64,000 bases of DNA from Gammaproteobacteria bacterium (GTDB taxonomy: Bacteria > Pseudomonadota > Gammaproteobacteria > Steroidobacterales > Steroidobacteraceae): positions 16,443 through 80,442 of the forward strand of contig JANYJY010000068.1 of NCBI GenBank assembly GCA_025358295.1. The letters are read 5' to 3'. The notes beneath the pieces are model-generated. The model worked only from the letters and a program-made list of their open reading frames with translations, was not told the DNA's origin and ran no database searches. Below are positions 46,470 through 55,956 of the stretch, piece by piece (within the stretch, counting starts at the first letter, position 1; each line of letters opens with the position of its first letter). The position numbers and the translations under genes are program-made.

Positions 46470-48416
46470 TTAGTCCACGACGCGGATTTTCTGCAGCGCT
46501 GTCAAATACTCGAGCACCATCTCCAGGGGCACCGGACCATATTCCGCTACTAGTTCATCGGTGATCTGCTGCACGTCGCGCGATCCGTCGGCGAAGTTCA
46601 GCGCCTCGTAGGCGTACTCCTCCCCGCCGCCCCAGTTGCCGTCGTAACTCAACAATTTAGGCATGGCAATGCCGGCCGCCTTGGCATGATCGGCAAAATA
46701 GTCGTATCCGAACACGACCAGCTGCCCGCGTGGCTGCGCGCGACGGCGGTACTTGTGCGCATGCTCTACTTGGGCAGATACGGCAGAGCGCATTGCGGCC
46801 GGCCGAGCGCCGGCGTTGAACGAATCGAGCGAGGCGAGCACTCCGCGTTCGTACTCCTCTCGCGGCCCCTCGGGCGCCTGTCGCTCCATGTCCGAGACCT
46901 CGCGCATTAAACGGCCGATTGCAACAGCCCTCTGCGTTGCAACCACATCGTGAGACGAGAAGTTCGCGAGAAAATAGCCCGCGGCCGCGCCGATGAAGGC
47001 CGCACGCTTGAGCTTGGTCGGATCGATATTGGCCGCCGAGTCGAAATTGGTGTGGATATAGCGATCGGGCCAGTCGTTCAGATAAATGGCCGGGATGGCG
47101 AACGATGAATCCTGATAGACGTCGTGGTCGCTGCCCATGGTGTACGCCGAGTACATCGCACGCTGGGGCTCCCTGCCGCCCTCCGGCGCGAGCAGCGGAT
47201 GTTCGGCCGAGTCCGTCGCCGCGAATTGATACGACTCCTCGTTTACCCACGCTGCGAACGCCCAAGCAACGTCATGTACGAACGACGGCAAGCTCCTCGG
47301 CCCGCGCGTCACATGAAATACCGCCTTAGTTTCCGGACCACCCCCGACCATGTCCATGTGCACCACGGCCTTGATACGTTTGGCAAATTCCGGCCTGGCA
47401 TTCAGCAAAGTCACGGTACCTTCGACTTCCGGCGGCCAGATGAATCGGATACTGCGAGCCGGCCGCGCGAGCCGGCCGTCGCCGATCATTTTTTGCAGGG
47501 TCCGCGCCGCTTCGAGGATGGTGACGCAGCCGCTCGCATTATCATTGGCCCCCGGACGTTGATGATCCAGGTGGCAAGAAAATGCTATTTCCTGGTCCTT
47601 GAGCTGCGGATCGGATCCCGGAATGCGTGCGGTGACAATTTCATAGAATCCGGGGTGCTGGCCGGCTCGCACCACGGCGTGCAGGCGAATCGTCTCCCGA
47701 TGTCTCAATCGCTCCTGCAAGACCCGTGCGGTTCGCAGCGAAACCATGAATGCGAAGGTTTTGTTCGTCGTGAATGAATCCAGATGCCCCCATCGGATCA
47801 GATTGTCATTCTCGCCCGACCAGGCGGTTTTCTGATTCTGGGCATAGCTGAGGATTCCCGCGGCGCCGTACTTTCCGACCGCCAGATCCTGAACTTCGCC
47901 GGGCTGTGCAGCGACCAGCACGATCCTGCCCTTGACGTCTTTGCCGGCGTAATCGCCGTCGAGCAGTCCGTCGCCCACATCGACCAGGTCGGTCGTCACG
48001 TCGGCCGACTCGCTGTCCTCCGCCAGCACGATTGGTTCTGCGGCGTAACTGGCGATAGGGGATGTCGCGCCGTCCTTGATCTCCGCGAGTTCCCCCACGT
48101 CAGCGTCCCACGCCTGGCGGGAGCGCTGCGTCCCATAGTTGATTTTTCCGTCGGCGGGAAACTGCAGGGTCTGTACATCGCTCAAGCCGTAGGCGCGGGC
48201 GCGCTCCGCGACCAACTCCGCGGCGGAATGGAAGCCTTGCGAACCCCGCTGCCGATGAAAGCGCGCGAGGCCCTCGAGATTTCTTTTCGCCGTTTCCCCG
48301 CTCAGCTCATCCGCGAGCGCGCTCACCACCGGCGCGGGCAGCAGCGGCGGTGGGTTCGCCGCGGCGAAAACGCCGCCGCCGGCAAGAGAAATGCATAGAA
48401 AAACGCTGGTTCGCAC
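46470..48416 (-). CDS. Secreted M28-family metallopeptidase
   Basis: I use GTG 48416, which follows AAGGAG, giving 648 residues. The longer frame to 48503 lacks a site. A signal peptide (SVFLCISLAGGGVFAAA) is followed by a PA domain region (about 150-240) and the M28 zinc core: SCHLDHQRPGANDNASG, then PPEVEGT and HMDMVGGG. The motif set fits aminopeptidases or carboxypeptidases of clan MH with two zinc ions acting outside the cytoplasm. A typical second-half stretch (MGSDHDVYQDSSFAIPAIYL) supplies the late His. The substrate is unknown. Confidence 0.86.
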   Translation of the reverse strand: MRTSVFLCISLAGGGVFAAANPPPLLPAPVVSALADELSGETAKRNLEGLARFHRQRGSQGFHSAAELVAERARAYGLSDVQTLQFPADGKINYGTQRSRQAWDADVGELAEIKDGATSPIASYAAEPIVLAEDSESADVTTDLVDVGDGLLDGDYAGKDVKGRIVLVAAQPGEVQDLAVGKYGAAGILSYAQNQKTAWSGENDNLIRWGHLDSFTTNKTFAFMVSLRTARVLQERLRHRETIRLHAVVRAGQHPGFYEIVTARIPGSDPQLKDQEIAFSCHLDHQRPGANDNASGCVTILEAARTLQKMIGDGRLARPARSIRFIWPPEVEGTVTLLNARPEFAKRIKAVVHMDMVGGGPETKAVFHVTRGPRSLPSFVHDVAWAFAAWVNEESYQFAATDSAEHPLLAPEGGREPQRAMYSAYTMGSDHDVYQDSSFAIPAIYLNDWPDRYIHTNFDSAANIDPTKLKRAAFIGAAAGYFLANFSSHDVVATQRAVAIGRLMREVSDMERQAPEGPREEYERGVLASLDSFNAGARPAAMRSAVSAQVEHAHKYRRRAQPRGQLVVFGYDYFADHAKAAGIAMPKLLSYDGNWGGGEEYAYEALNFADGSRDVQQITDELVAEYGPVPLEMVLEYLTALQKIRVVD

Positions 48417-48571
48417 GACGGCTATTCTCCTTGGGCAGTTCGAATGTGCGTGATTCTCCCGGCCGTATTCTTTGCGCTCTTGGAGAACAAAACAACACGC
48501 CACGGCAATGCCGTTAACTCTGCATTTCAGAGTACTTGACGAAGCACAGTTTGGTCACTTAAGCTGCTTTA

Positions 48572-49201
48572 ATGCAAAGGCCAACCTCAGCCTTCTCCGC
48601 TCGTTCCGAAGCCCCGGCGGCTATCGAAAGCCGGGCGCTGGGCACCCTCGCCTACATCCGCGCGTCCATCGATTCGTCCGGTTCGCTGCATGTACCGGGC
48701 ATGGCCGGCATAGTTATGGGAATCATCGGCATTCTCGCCGCTATCCTCGTATCCCTGCCTCCCTGGGCACCGCACTGGCTCGAGATATGGCCGGCCGCTG
48801 CCGTCATTGCCCTGTGCTTCGGCGGCGCCTTGGTGGCGCGTCAAATTGCACCGCATAGCCATACTCGTTATCTGGGTCCCGCTAGGAAATTTCTGCTCTG
48901 CTTGTGTCCGGCGCTGTTGGCCGGCGCCGTCCTGACATTGGTACTCGTGTCCGCCGACATGACCATCCTTATTCCGGGAGTGTGGCTGCTGCTCTACGGC
49001 TGTGCGGTGCTCTCCGCAAGCACGGTCACGACCGCCGGGATCACACGCCAGGTATGCGCCATGGGAACGCTATTTGTCGCCTTAGGGTCGGTGACATTCG
49101 CGCTGCCGGCGGCGGCGCATACCGCGATGCTCGGCCTCGGCTTCGGCGTCCTGCATATCATCTTCGGCATATTGATCGGGCGCTCGACTCGTGCCGTCTA
49201 G
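48572..49201 (+). CDS. Multi-spanning membrane protein of unknown function
   Basis: This 209-residue protein has about six hydrophobic segments after a 45-residue soluble N terminus (for example IVMGIIGILAAILVSLPPW, LLAGAVLTLVLVSA and GLGFGVLHIIFGILIG). It has no catalytic motif. Its end overlaps the start of a small winged-helix regulator gene by 11 bp, a pairing often seen when a regulator of the HTH_34 type controls its own membrane partner. I cannot assign a function. Confidence 0.7.
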   Translation: MQRPTSAFSARSEAPAAIESRALGTLAYIRASIDSSGSLHVPGMAGIVMGIIGILAAILVSLPPWAPHWLEIWPAAAVIALCFGGALVARQIAPHSHTRYLGPARKFLLCLCPALLAGAVLTLVLVSADMTILIPGVWLLLYGCAVLSASTVTTAGITRQVCAMGTLFVALGSVTFALPAAAHTAMLGLGFGVLHIIFGILIGRSTRAV

Positions 49202-49592
49202 ATCCGGCGCCGCCAAGCGCAGCGATGCGCACCCGGCGACGCCCGGCCGGGCGCCGTCGAAACCGGCCGCGGTTCCGCGCGCGCCCCGCGGCAGCGAGGA
49301 CGCGGGATTCGATCGCCTCATCTATGAACGTGTGCGCTTGGGAATCATGAGCGCCTTAGCCATGAATGAACATCTCGCGTTCAACGAACTCAAGAGTTTG
49401 TTCGATGTCAGCGACGGCAACTTGAGCGCCCATGCGCGCAAGCTCGAAGAAGCCGGCTATGTGGTTTGTACAAAGTCGTTCGCGGCACGCAGACCGAGAT
49501 CGGAATACCGCATTACGCAGGTTGGGAAAAAAGCCCTGCTGCGTTATCTCGAACACATCGAGGCGGTCATCAAGGCGACACGGCGGGCCTGA
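49191..49592 (+). CDS. Winged-helix transcriptional regulator (HTH_34-like)
   Basis: The start is GTG 49191, inside the end of the membrane protein gene, giving 133 residues. A basic, proline-rich 38-residue leader is followed by a winged helix: RLGIMSALAMNEHLAFNELKSLFDVSDGNLSAHARKLEEAGYV and a wing ending ITQVGKKALLRYLEHIE. This is the PF13601-like pattern found in small ArsR/MarR-like regulators. It is followed after 4 bp by a cis-prenyltransferase gene, so it probably governs the whole small operon. Confidence 0.8.
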   Translation: MPSRSGAAKRSDAHPATPGRAPSKPAAVPRAPRGSEDAGFDRLIYERVRLGIMSALAMNEHLAFNELKSLFDVSDGNLSAHARKLEEAGYVVCTKSFAARRPRSEYRITQVGKKALLRYLEHIEAVIKATRRA

Positions 49593-49596
49593 TCCG

Positions 49597-50289
49597 GTGC
49601 ACGTTGCCATTATTATGGATGGAAACGGGCGCTGGGCCACGCAGCGCGGACTGCCCCGCACCGCGGGCCACATCGAAGGCGCGAAGGCCGTGCGCGCCGT
49701 GGTCGAAACGGCGGCGCGGGCGAACGTCGATACGCTCACCTTGTACGCATTTTCATCCGCCAACTGGTCGCGGCCGACGGCCGAGATCTCGGCTCTCATG
49801 CGGCTATTCGGCCAGTACCTGTTCACGGAGACTCGACGCTGCGTTGAGCAGTCGATACGGCTCAATGTCATCGGTCGGCGCGACCGGCTCAGTGAGAATC
49901 TATTGCGGTCCATCGAACAGAGTGAGAAATCCAGCGCGGCTGGATCCGGAATGTTGCTGCGGCTTGCGGTTGACTACTCATCCCAGCATAGTATTTTGCG
50001 GGCAGCGCAGCGCGCCGGCCGCGATGCGGACCTATCAGCCGACGCCTATCAGCGCCTGCTCAACGAGGTCGATCATTGCGCCTATTCGGTGAGCGCCGTC
50101 GATCTGCTGATTCGCACGGGAAATGAGCGCCGTCTCAGTGATTTTCTGCTGTGGGAATCGGCATTCGCCGAGCTGCATTTCAGCGATTGCCTTTGGCCGG
50201 ATTTCAATGAACAGCGATTTCAATGCGCGCTCGACGACTATGGCGGGCGGCAAAGACGCTTCGGCGGATTGAGCGCCAAAACGCTCTAG
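49597..50289 (+). CDS. Polyprenyl diphosphate synthase (UppS-like, second copy)
   Basis: This 230-residue protein starts at GTG 49597. The frame upstream belongs to the regulator gene. It shows the cis-prenyltransferase signature AIIMDGNGRWA with catalytic Asp, the LTLYAFSSANWSRP block and DLLIRTGNERRLSDFLLWES. The family condenses isopentenyl units to undecaprenyl or related lipid carriers. The housekeeping uppS lies between frr and cdsA in related genomes. This one sits in an accessory operon with a regulator and a Rieske oxygenase gene, so it is probably a second enzyme with its own chain length. Confidence 0.85.
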   Translation: MHVAIIMDGNGRWATQRGLPRTAGHIEGAKAVRAVVETAARANVDTLTLYAFSSANWSRPTAEISALMRLFGQYLFTETRRCVEQSIRLNVIGRRDRLSENLLRSIEQSEKSSAAGSGMLLRLAVDYSSQHSILRAAQRAGRDADLSADAYQRLLNEVDHCAYSVSAVDLLIRTGNERRLSDFLLWESAFAELHFSDCLWPDFNEQRFQCALDDYGGRQRRFGGLSAKTL

Positions 50290-50322
50290 GGCCCGAGCGC
50301 CCGTCCGCATACAATTACACGG

Positions 50323-51540
50323 GTGCAATCCACCGACTTAGCCGCAGCCATTCGAAATCACCGGCCGGGCCACGCCCTGTCCCGGGACTTTTACGCCGAT
50401 CCCGCGATTTTCGAGCACGACATGGAGCGCATGTTGTTGCGCCACTGGTTCTGCGCGGGACATATCAGCAGCCTCCCGCGTAGCGGCGACTACCTGGTTG
50501 TCGATCTCGGCGAGGAATCGGTAATCATCGTTCGAAATGCTGACGGTGAGGTTCGCGCCTTGCTCAATGTCTGCCGGCACCGGGGCTCTCGCCTGCTTGC
50601 GGGTCGTGCGGGGAAGGCGCAGTCCGCTCGACTGACCTGCCCTTATCATGCGTGGAGCTACGATCTGGATGGGTATCTGTTGGTCGCGCGCCAAATGCCG
50701 GATACGTTTCAGCGCGCATCCGCCTCGTTGAAATCCCTCCCCGTGCGAGTCATGCAAGGCCTGATTTTTACGACGTTTGCAAAGAATCCTCTGGATCTGG
50801 GCGCCGCCGAGCGGGCATTGGCGAATTCGGCCGGCGTGCATGGCTGGGCGGCGGCCAAGGAGGCGCATCGAGAACTGTATTCAATCAAGGCCAATTGGAA
50901 GCTCGCGGTCGAGAACTACATGGAGTGCTACCACTGCACGCCCGCTCATCCGGAGTTCGCCAAACGCCATGTTTATGCCCGCCCGCCGGAACAAAGCGAG
51001 GCATTGGAACGGGACGGACGCACCCGCGCCGAGGCGCTGGGAATCGTGATTCCGGATATTGATCGCTATGGTCTGCGCAGCGGCGTCCACAGTGAATCCG
51101 TCGCCGTCATGCGCAGCGCGCTGCACGAGGGGGTGGCCAGCGCGACGGACGATGGCCGATCGGTCGCACGGCTGATGGGCGCGTTCCCGGCTTCCGACGG
51201 GAATTCAACCTACTTCGATATCGGGCCCGTCAGTGATTTCCTTGCCTATCCCGATCATGGCGTCATCTATCGTTTCATCCCGAGATCCGTGGACCATACC
51301 GAGATGGAAGTGATTTGGCTGGTTCATCAAGACGCCGTCGACGGGGAGGACTACGACCTCGAGAGGCTTACGTGGCTGTGGAAGACCACGAGTGCCGAGG
51401 ACAAGAAGATCGTCGAGATGAATCAGGCTGGCGTCAATTCCCGGTTCTACGCCCCGGGCCCCTATTCGCTGCAAGAGTCGTACGCCGGGCAGTTCGTCGA
51501 TTGGTACCTTGCGGAATTGGCCGCCCCCGCAGGCGGATAG
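50323..51540 (+). CDS. Rieske oxygenase, GbcA/CntA-like quaternary-amine demethylase
   Basis: The start is GTG 50323, giving 405 residues. The Rieske cluster ligands are C84 and H86 (CRHRGSRLL) and C106 and H109 (CPYHAWSY). The mononuclear iron site follows as ENYMECYHCTPAHP with H204 and H209. The bridging position is Glu (E201), as in CntA and GbcA, rather than the usual Asp. That pattern favours oxygenases acting on trimethylammonium compounds, such as glycine betaine demethylase or carnitine monooxygenase. No reductase partner is adjacent. The PDR gene at 9771 is one possibility. The neighbouring phosphonate operon would supply glycine betaine. Confidence 0.78.
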   Translation: MQSTDLAAAIRNHRPGHALSRDFYADPAIFEHDMERMLLRHWFCAGHISSLPRSGDYLVVDLGEESVIIVRNADGEVRALLNVCRHRGSRLLAGRAGKAQSARLTCPYHAWSYDLDGYLLVARQMPDTFQRASASLKSLPVRVMQGLIFTTFAKNPLDLGAAERALANSAGVHGWAAAKEAHRELYSIKANWKLAVENYMECYHCTPAHPEFAKRHVYARPPEQSEALERDGRTRAEALGIVIPDIDRYGLRSGVHSESVAVMRSALHEGVASATDDGRSVARLMGAFPASDGNSTYFDIGPVSDFLAYPDHGVIYRFIPRSVDHTEMEVIWLVHQDAVDGEDYDLERLTWLWKTTSAEDKKIVEMNQAGVNSRFYAPGPYSLQESYAGQFVDWYLAELAAPAGG

Positions 51541-51601
51541 GGTGCGGTCCACCTGCTCGCCGTACTACACTGCAAAGATCAAACCCTGAAGGAAGTCCAG
51601 A

Positions 51602-52057
51602 ATGACATTATCGAAGATCGGAATGGCGGCGCTGCTGCTGTGTGCGTCGGTGGCCCTGGCAGACCCTCCGGCCGCCAAACCTGTGGTCACGACCAAGCCG
51701 GTCAAAGTCGCTTCCGCGGACGCCGCCGGACCCGTGTTCGCCGGCAAAACGGCCGTGAAGACGAATGGCCCGGATGGTGCCACCACCGATGTGTTGCTGC
51801 TGCGGTCCAAGGACGGCAAGGTAGAAATGGGCCTCTACGATGCGGGCCCTTCCGAACAGGATATTGAATCTTACGAAGACGATGAGTTCATGTTCTTTCT
51901 CGCGGGCGGCGTGACCCTGACCTCCGCCGACGGCACGGTGCTTCAAGCGCAAGCCGGCGAAGGTGTTGCGATGCCCAAGGGATGGAAGGGCCATTGGTCC
52001 ACCAAGGGCTACAAGAAGTACTACGTGACGTACACCGGCGGCGCCAAGGCAAAATAA
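51602..52057 (+). CDS. Secreted cupin-domain protein (DUF861/EutQ-like)
   Basis: This 151-residue protein has a signal peptide (to about residue 20, VALADPP). A single cupin of the DUF861 type follows, with an ethanolamine-EutQ-like spacing: DDEFMFFLAGGVTLTSADG, then AQAGEGVAMPKGWKGHW. It lacks the usual two-His cupin motif 1, so metal binding is doubtful. Its role in the periplasm is unknown. The ATG follows GGAAGTCCAG 61 bp after the Rieske gene stop. It converges on the lnt gene. Confidence 0.75.
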   Translation: MTLSKIGMAALLLCASVALADPPAAKPVVTTKPVKVASADAAGPVFAGKTAVKTNGPDGATTDVLLLRSKDGKVEMGLYDAGPSEQDIESYEDDEFMFFLAGGVTLTSADGTVLQAQAGEGVAMPKGWKGHWSTKGYKKYYVTYTGGAKAK

Positions 52058-52075
52058 GCGGAACTACTCCCGCCA

Positions 52076-53614
52076 CTAGCGTGCGGCGTCCCCCTGCCGT
52101 CGCCGCCAAACGGCCACCGCCAAGAGCAATCCGGTGCCGACGATCACGGGGTAGTTGCCGACTCTCGCGTACGGAGTCAGACCCGACATCGGCCGGACGT
52201 CGGCGCGCAGCACGGCCTGCTGGAACTGCGGCAGCCGCGCCAAAATCTCGCCATGCGGTCCGATGGCTGCCGTGATGCCGTCGTTCGCCGCCCGTACCAG
52301 ATAACGACCGGCTTCGAGCGCGCGCATGCGCGAGATCTGCAGGTGCTGGTGCGGAGCGGTCGAATCGCCGTACCAGGCATTGTTGGTGACATTGATCAGC
52401 AGCGTCGCATCGCGCAGGGGTTTCAGCTGCTGACTGCCGAAGGCATCTTCATAGCAAATCGTGAGCCCGAGCTTCTGGCCGGCGGCACTCAGGCCAGGCT
52501 GATGATCGTCGCCTGGGGTAATGTCGTCGTAGGGCAGATTCATGAGGCGCAGCCACGAGCGCACGAATCCCGGCACCGGGAAATATTCCCCGAAGGGGAC
52601 CAGGTGCCGCTTGTAATACCAACCGCCGCCCGATTCGCTCAACACCAATAGCCCGTTGCGGAATTGCTTGGTTGCCGGCTGATAGTCGACAAGCCCGATG
52701 GCGAAATCGGCGCCGTGAGCGTGCCCCAACTGCTGCAGAGCGTGCAGATAGTCTTGTATGGAATTCGCCAGCACCGGCAGCGCAGCCTCCGGCCAAACGA
52801 TGAGACGAGCGCCCCAGGCCTGAGCGGTGAGGCTCGAGTACCGGGTCACGGTGTCGTCAAGGCTGTTCTCCTGCCACTTCTGATTCTGCGGCACGGCTCC
52901 CTGCACGGCGGCGATCGGTATGGCCGGTCCGGAGACATGGGTCCAGTCCCGGCGCTCGGCCAGCACAGAGAGAAACAACACGGCGAGGATCCCCAGCAAC
53001 GCCGCCAGGCGTCGCGAGTTCGGCACGGCCGGCAGCAGCAATACATTGAGCGCTGCGGCCATCGTGACCGCAGCCCAAGTGACGCCGTACACCCCAAACA
53101 GCGGCGCCCAGCCCTTGAGCGGCGAGTCGATCAAGGCATAGCCCAGCGACAGCCACGGAAAGCCGCTCAACGCCCATCCACGCAGCCATTCAAGCAGCAC
53201 CCAAAGCACCGGCAAGACCAGCCACGCCCGGGTCGCACCGGGCTTCAGCCAGAAACGGTTCGCCAGATAACACAATGCCGCGTAGTAGATCGACATCAAG
53301 CCGATCAAGGCCGCCTGCAATATGATGGTCATCCAGATCGGCACGGCACCGATCACATGCAGGCAGGTGTACAGCCAATAGGTGCCGAAGGTGAACAGAC
53401 CGGCACCGAATGCGGCTCCCGTCCACGCCGCGCGCCGCGGTGGCAGGCCTCGGATCAACGCAAACAGCACAGCCGGCGCGAGCACGGCAATCGGCCAGCA
53501 AGCAAATGGTGCGAACGCAAGATTGAGGCAGGAGCCGGCCGCAAATGCCGCCGCGGGCCACCATAGAGCCCGAATCGGCAGCGCTGCGGCGGGGCCGCGC
53601 GCAGCAATGTTCAA
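52076..53614 (-). CDS. lnt: Apolipoprotein N-acyltransferase
   Basis: This 512-residue protein starts at TTG 53614, overlapping the corC stop. No other start precedes its first helix. Several membrane helices are followed by the nitrilase domain with the triad Glu (VWPEAALP), Lys (YKRHLVPFGEY) and Cys (TICYEDAFG). Lnt finishes lipoprotein maturation in the inner membrane. It closes the miaB-phoH-ybeY-corC-lnt operon, so this is the housekeeping copy, in contrast with the paralog at 34508. Confidence 0.92.
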   Translation of the reverse strand: MNIAARGPAAALPIRALWWPAAAFAAGSCLNLAFAPFACWPIAVLAPAVLFALIRGLPPRRAAWTGAAFGAGLFTFGTYWLYTCLHVIGAVPIWMTIILQAALIGLMSIYYAALCYLANRFWLKPGATRAWLVLPVLWVLLEWLRGWALSGFPWLSLGYALIDSPLKGWAPLFGVYGVTWAAVTMAAALNVLLLPAVPNSRRLAALLGILAVLFLSVLAERRDWTHVSGPAIPIAAVQGAVPQNQKWQENSLDDTVTRYSSLTAQAWGARLIVWPEAALPVLANSIQDYLHALQQLGHAHGADFAIGLVDYQPATKQFRNGLLVLSESGGGWYYKRHLVPFGEYFPVPGFVRSWLRLMNLPYDDITPGDDHQPGLSAAGQKLGLTICYEDAFGSQQLKPLRDATLLINVTNNAWYGDSTAPHQHLQISRMRALEAGRYLVRAANDGITAAIGPHGEILARLPQFQQAVLRADVRPMSGLTPYARVGNYPVIVGTGLLLAVAVWRRRQGDAAR

Positions 53615-54480
53615 GAAGCCGGCTCGTCCGCGGCGGGCGGCTCAATGTCTTGCGGCGTGATCACCCGCAGAAGATCGATACGTCGACGATCCGCACGCAA
53701 TACGCGAAACTCCATTTCACCGACTCTGATCGTCTCGCCGCGGCGCGGTAGGCGGCCGAATTCCTGCATCAACAAGCCGCCGATGGTGTCGTATTCCTCA
53801 TCGGAAAACGCAGTACCGAAGTACTGATTGAAGTCGGCAATCGGCGCGAGCGCACGCACCGTGAATTCTCTCGCTCCCTCGCGGCGAATGGTCTGATCGT
53901 CTTCGACATCATGCTCATCATCAATCTCGCCGACGATCTGTTCGATGACATCCTCGATGGTCACCAAGCCGCACACGCCGCCATATTCATCGACGACCAT
54001 GGCGATGTGATTGTGACTGCGCCGGAATTCCTTGAGCAGCACGTTGAGCCGCTTGCTTTCCGGAACGAACACCACGGGGCGCATGTACTCGCGAATCTCG
54101 AAGCTCTCATCGCCCTCGGCTTGCAGGCGCAGCAGGTCCTTGGCCAGCAAGATGCCGAGAATCTGATCGCGGTCTTCGCCGATCACGGGGAAACGTGAGT
54201 GCCCCGATTCGACCACCAGTTCGACGAGCTTTTGGGGGGATTCATCGCGCTCGACGAACACCATTTGGGAGCGCGGCACCATGATGTCCCGCACCTGCAT
54301 ATCCGCCACGGCCAGCACACCCTCGAGCATGACCAGCGCATCGCCGTCGAACAGCTCGCGCTCGCTGGCCTCGCGCAAGTCCTCGATGAGTTCGGCGAGA
54401 TCCCGCGGCTCACCGGACATCGATTGGGTAATGCGCTTTAGCCAGCGGCCTGTGCTGCCGCCTTGGGGTTGTTCTGACAT
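53611..54480 (-). CDS. ybeX: CorC/YbeX-type CBS-domain protein
   Basis: This 289-residue cytoplasmic protein has two CBS domains (VRDIMVPRSQMVFVE; EIREYMRPVVFVPE) and a C-terminal CorC_HlyC domain (ADFNQYFGTAFSDEEYDTIGG). It has no DUF21 membrane part, as expected for YbeX. It is associated with magnesium/cobalt efflux and ribosome-linked functions in E. coli. It lies between ybeY and lnt on the same strand and overlaps the lnt start. Confidence 0.92.
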   Translation of the reverse strand: MSEQPQGGSTGRWLKRITQSMSGEPRDLAELIEDLREASERELFDGDALVMLEGVLAVADMQVRDIMVPRSQMVFVERDESPQKLVELVVESGHSRFPVIGEDRDQILGILLAKDLLRLQAEGDESFEIREYMRPVVFVPESKRLNVLLKEFRRSHNHIAMVVDEYGGVCGLVTIEDVIEQIVGEIDDEHDVEDDQTIRREGAREFTVRALAPIADFNQYFGTAFSDEEYDTIGGLLMQEFGRLPRRGETIRVGEMEFRVLRADRRRIDLLRVITPQDIEPPAADEPAS

Positions 54481-54500
54481 GGGGAGCTTAGGATACTCGA

Positions 54501-54956
54501 TCAGCGATACGGGTCTGAAAAGCCAAGCCGATCAAGGATTTGAATCTCGGCCGCGGCCATTTTCACGAACTCGCGGCGGGTCTCGTGGTCGAAACCGCGC
54601 AAATGCAGCACCCCGTGAACCGTCATATGCGCCCAATGCGCGGGCAGAGACTTACCTTGAATTCGGGCTTCTTGGGCGACGACGGGGCTGCAGATCACCA
54701 GCTCGCCTAGATGCTGGCGGCCGTCGGGCGCGGTGCCGACTCCGCTGAATGACAGAACATTGGTGGCCTTGTCCTTGTGGCGATATCGCGCATTCAAACT
54801 ACGGCTGCGCGCCAGGCCGACGACGCGGACGGAAAGCGCGACCGGCCGGCCCGCGGGCGCCAGCGCGGCCGCCGCCCACCGGGCAAATTGCCCCCTGCTT
54901 GGCACCCACGGCCGCCGCGCCGCATAACTCACATCGAGTTCGAAACGCTGCGCCAC
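54501..54956 (-). CDS. ybeY: Endoribonuclease YbeY
   Basis: The zinc motif HGVLHLRGFDH (H3xH5xH) near the end identifies YbeY, which matures 16S rRNA and acts in ribosome quality control. I place the start at GTG 54956, giving 151 residues (family usual about 155) beginning just after the phoH stop. The long upstream extension of the open frame is phoH sequence in another frame. KDKATNVLSF is the other conserved block. Confidence 0.9.
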   Translation of the reverse strand: MAQRFELDVSYAARRPWVPSRGQFARWAAAALAPAGRPVALSVRVVGLARSRSLNARYRHKDKATNVLSFSGVGTAPDGRQHLGELVICSPVVAQEARIQGKSLPAHWAHMTVHGVLHLRGFDHETRREFVKMAAAEIQILDRLGFSDPYR

Positions 54957-54960
54957 CGCT

Positions 54961-55956
54961 TCAAGTCGCGTCGTCGGGATAGCTCGCCTCATAGGCTTGA
55001 ACGATTCTTTGCACCAGCGGATGGCGAACCACGTCGCGCGAGCTGAACATGGTAAAGGCGATACCACGCACGCCGCGCAAAATGTCGATCACGGTACGCA
55101 AACCTGACTGCTTGGAATTCGGCAAATCCACCTGAGTGATGTCGCCCGTGACGACCGCCTTGGAACCAAAGCCGATGCGGGTAAGGAACATTTTCATCTG
55201 TTCGTTGGTGGTATTTTGGGCCTCGTCCAGAATCACGAACGCATCGTTCAGCGAGCGGCCGCGCATGAAGGCCAACGGCGCCACTTCGATCACATTCCGT
55301 TCGATCAACTTGGCCACCCGCTCGAACCCCATCATTTCGTAGAGCGCGTCATACATGGGACGCAGGTACGGATCGACCTTTTGCGATAAATCGCCCGGCA
55401 GGAACCCCAAGCGTTCGCCGGCTTCCACCGCCGGACGCACCAGCACAATGCGCCTGACCTTCTCCGATTGCAGGGCTTCGACGGCGCAGGCAACGGCGAG
55501 GTAGGTCTTGCCTGTTCCCGCCGGACCTATGCCGAAAGTCAGGTCGTGGCTACGGACATTGTTGAGGTATTCGGTTTGATTGGCGCCGCGCGCACGCACT
55601 GCGCCTCTCGAGGAATGCACTTTGAGCTCGTCTGATTCGGCCTTGGTATCGGTGTCGTTGCTGTCCATATCCAGTTCTTGCAGAGCCATGTGTACGCGTT
55701 GGGAATCCACCGGCTCGCGCTGCGCTCGTGCATACAAACCAAGCAGCACGGCCTCGGCGCGTTCGATCGCGGCGGCCGGGCCGATGATTTGAAATCGGTT
55801 GCCCCGCCGTTTGAGTTCTACGCCGAGTCTCGCCTCGATCTGGCGCAGGTGCTCGTCCAGCGGTCCGCAAAGCTCCACCAATCGTATATTGTCCGCCGGC
55901 GCCAGTAGCACGTCGCGCGTCAGCGGAACCGAACTTACGGCGCCCGACGGCGTCAT
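54961..55956 (-). CDS. ybeZ: PhoH-like ATPase YbeZ
   Basis: This 331-residue protein from ATG 55956 overlaps the miaB stop (ATGA). Walker A is [11 protein letters not shown] and Walker B is [10 protein letters not shown]. An N-terminal KH-like region (about 30-90) is characteristic of PhoH/YbeZ. The family binds RNA and works with YbeY in RNA processing. The order and spacing are those of the standard gammaproteobacterial operon. Confidence 0.94.
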   Translation of the reverse strand: MTPSGAVSSVPLTRDVLLAPADNIRLVELCGPLDEHLRQIEARLGVELKRRGNRFQIIGPAAAIERAEAVLLGLYARAQREPVDSQRVHMALQELDMDSNDTDTKAESDELKVHSSRGAVRARGANQTEYLNNVRSHDLTFGIGPAGTGKTYLAVACAVEALQSEKVRRIVLVRPAVEAGERLGFLPGDLSQKVDPYLRPMYDALYEMMGFERVAKLIERNVIEVAPLAFMRGRSLNDAFVILDEAQNTTNEQMKMFLTRIGFGSKAVVTGDITQVDLPNSKQSGLRTVIDILRGVRGIAFTMFSSRDVVRHPLVQRIVQAYEASYPDDAT

